A stretch of DNA of 64,000 nucleotides from an uncultured Alphaproteobacteria bacterium (lineage in GTDB: Bacteria > Pseudomonadota > Alphaproteobacteria > Rs-D84), in assembly GCA_947053455.1 (NCBI GenBank), contig CAMRSV010000002.1:1-64000 (forward strand). Direction: 5' to 3'. Under the pieces are notes generated by a model. That model had not been told where the DNA came from and made no database searches. It worked only from the letters and a program-made list of their open reading frames with translations. The position numbers and the translations under genes are program-made. Shown one piece after another: positions 62,720 to 64,000 of this stretch. Positions within the stretch are counted from its first letter, which is position 1. Every line of letters begins with the position of its first letter.

Positions 62720-63463
62720 ATGTTCAATAAATTAAGAATGAAAATGGCCGCGCGTCGTGTAAAGCGTCAAAATGAACGCCGTGCCAAGAAAAAGGCCCAA
62801 AACAGCCAAATCGCAACGAAACATTGTGGCATTGGGGCATTGTGGATGCGTATCTGCAAAATCGATTTTATTGGTTTACTGAATCTGGCGTTGTTGTTGG
62901 TAATCATCGCGATTTTCTCTGTGCTGATTATTGATAATTTGAATTGCCACCGGCCGCGATTGATTGTGGCTGAAAAAAACACGCCGAATATGGAATACAA
63001 TATTACTAATACCCGGAAACCACAAAAAACACCGGCGCCTACTATGCGCACGGTTAAACCGCGTTCACAGACAAAATCACTGCCGATACTTCGCGATGCC
63101 ACGACACGCATGTATACGACTGAACCTGTAAATATTGTTCCCGTAAAAAAGGACGCCGTTATTGAACAACAGACGGTACGAAACAATAAAAATATTTATG
63201 GCGACACAATTATTGATGGTCGCGGCACAGCGCATATTTTACGCACAGGCGATACGGTCAACGGTAACCTATATTTACAAAACATGCGTAAATATACACT
63301 GCCTTGCGGGGTTACGATTCGCGGCAATTTGTTTCTGCGTGACCTAAATTTGCTGCAGTTTTGCGGGGAATTCACAGTTACTGGGAATATTTATGTAAGT
63401 CCGCGTTCATCGTTCGGACCTCTGCCGCGAACCGCACACATTGGCGGCCATCTGATATTCTAA
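62720..63463 (+). CDS. Hypothetical membrane-anchored protein with beta-helix-like C-terminus
   Basis: The 247-residue protein has a basic N-terminus (RRVKRQNERRAKKKAQ), one transmembrane helix (about 50-72), a Pro/Thr/Lys linker and a C-terminal domain. The C-terminal domain repeats N-G-N-L-Y-L, R-G-N-L-F-L, T-G-N-I-Y-V and G-G-H-L-I-F, spaced for a right-handed beta-helix like bactofilins or polymer-forming proteins. An AAGG site precedes the ATG. Family unknown; possibly an envelope scaffold. Confidence 0.7.
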   Translation: MFNKLRMKMAARRVKRQNERRAKKKAQNSQIATKHCGIGALWMRICKIDFIGLLNLALLLVIIAIFSVLIIDNLNCHRPRLIVAEKNTPNMEYNITNTRKPQKTPAPTMRTVKPRSQTKSLPILRDATTRMYTTEPVNIVPVKKDAVIEQQTVRNNKNIYGDTIIDGRGTAHILRTGDTVNGNLYLQNMRKYTLPCGVTIRGNLFLRDLNLLQFCGEFTVTGNIYVSPRSSFGPLPRTAHIGGHLIF

Positions 63464-63482
63464 TATTGCTTCTGTTAGGCTC

Positions 63483-63512
63483 AAAAGACCGTGCACATGT
63501 ACGGTCTTTTTT
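63483..63512 (+). terminator. Intrinsic terminator
   Basis: AAAAGACCGT / ACGGTCTTTT followed by TT, 19 nt past the stop codon. Confidence 0.85.
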
Positions 63513-63570
63513 AATGGATTTGAAAAATTTGATATGTTATAATTCCCAATATCCAAACAAAGGGAAACAA

Positions 63571-63825
63571 ATGAAAACTTTTGATAAAATATTGAATGTA
63601 TTAACACGTAATATCGGATACACGATTGTACTGGTCGTGGCGATAATCCTGTTTGTATATTTTTCAAATGGCCTGATTGAAGGGGCAATTACTGCCCTGT
63701 CCGCATTAGTGGGTTATGCGTGCATATTGCAACTGCATCGCGATTATAAGCGTGCCAATGCACCACGTGCCGTACCGGCGAAAAAAGCAGCCACTAAAAA
63801 GACCCCGGCAAAAAAGAAAAAATAA
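63571..63825 (+). CDS. Small two-helix membrane protein with Lys/Ala-rich tail
   Basis: The start at 63571 has AAAGGGA. The 84-residue protein has two transmembrane helices (about 14-31 and 35-55) and a tail ending P-A-K-K-A-A-T-K-K-T-P-A-K-K-K-K. The tail resembles the N-terminus of the protein at 162-677 and histone H1 tails. Role unknown. Confidence 0.75.
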   Translation: MKTFDKILNVLTRNIGYTIVLVVAIILFVYFSNGLIEGAITALSALVGYACILQLHRDYKRANAPRAVPAKKAATKKTPAKKKK

Positions 63826-63843
63826 TAACATTTGTAATAAACT

Positions 63844-63873
63844 AAAAATCCCCACATATTGCGGGGATTTTTA
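63844..63873 (+). terminator. Bidirectional intrinsic terminator
   Basis: AAATCCCC / GGGGATTT with A- and T-runs, between convergent genes. Confidence 0.8.
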
Positions 63874-63902
63874 TTATCATTACGAAACAATTAATTAAAT
63901 TT

Positions 63903-64000
63903 TTATTTTGTTTCCGTATTCGGAACCACAGGTTGCGCGGCATCTGCGTTTTCCTGCATAATTATTTCCTGGCGCAGCTCACTTTGATTACGGGACATAT
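63903..64000 (-). CDS. C-terminal end of a gene cut by the window edge
   Basis: The minus strand is open from the right edge to a TAA at 63905-63903. The last residues are SRNQSELRQEIIMQEN followed by a Pro/Thr-rich tail. An ATG near the edge may be the start or internal. No family call is possible. Confidence 0.5.
   Translation of the reverse strand, partial: MSRNQSELRQEIIMQENADAAQPVVPNTETK

Overview
The window looks like a chromosome segment from a reduced-genome alphaproteobacterium with moderate-to-low GC, probably host-associated and close to the uncultivated gut lineages. This rests on family resemblance of the housekeeping genes (alaS, rpsD, trpS, lysS, tgt-queA, era, bamD, murJ, rlpA, prmC, ftsH, tilS, groES-groEL, RNase E/G together with RNase J). 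It is an inference, not a database result. No rRNA, CRISPR array, transposase or integron is visible. There is one intact tRNA-Gly(GCC), one intact tRNA-Arg(ACG), and degenerate copies next to both.

Layout. 0-10 kb: a histone-tail-like membrane protein, HU with a structured leader, a glycosyltransferase, an AlaRS lacking its C-terminal domain, rpsD, trpS and xerC. 10-16 kb: RNase J, a cold-shock protein, and lysS followed by a divergent RelA/SpoT-like gene, preceded by a candidate lysine-codon attenuator. 16-22 kb: a complete tripartite exporter (membrane fusion protein, two ABC ATPases, two ABC-2 permeases, TolC). 22-31.5 kb: an AT-richer surface-glycan island (glycosyltransferases of several families, DegT aminotransferase, acetyltransferases, DUF1796) with poly-G tracts that look phase-variable, ending at a tRNA-Gly cluster. 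32-42 kb: queuosine genes, era, a dCMP deaminase/MazG-like fusion, bamD, murJ, rlpA. 42-50 kb: secreted and outer-membrane proteins, tdk, two M23 peptidases, an Smr protein, a small alkyltransferase. 50-64 kb: prmC, an ftsH-tilS cluster, groESL, RNase E/G, and more secreted or membrane proteins.

The main discovery candidate is a family of nine structured RNA elements (5141-5520 twice, 9748-9915, 42603-42780, 48040-48255, 57882-58523 three times, 61738-61938). Each has its own sigma70-like promoter, a 5' hairpin, a hairpin whose 6-7-nt loop pairs with a distant segment (a pseudoknot), a 9-bp closing helix, usually a conserved AT-rich loop, and in most cases an intrinsic terminator. The pairings are kept by compensatory changes in eight of nine copies. 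Six copies end 24-37 nt upstream of a start codon. Three of those genes encode small HTH (XRE-like) proteins and three encode secreted proteins, two of them cysteine-rich. This spacing fits a terminator-controlled cis-regulatory RNA (an orphan riboswitch- or attenuator-like class), although independent small RNAs cannot be excluded.

Other points of interest are several promoters placed so that transcripts would start at or next to the ATG (leaderless mRNAs), an out-of-frame G9 tract in a fucosyltransferase-like gene, an in-frame G10 tract joining two enzyme domains, and a 15-bp att-like duplication of the tRNA-Arg 3' end.
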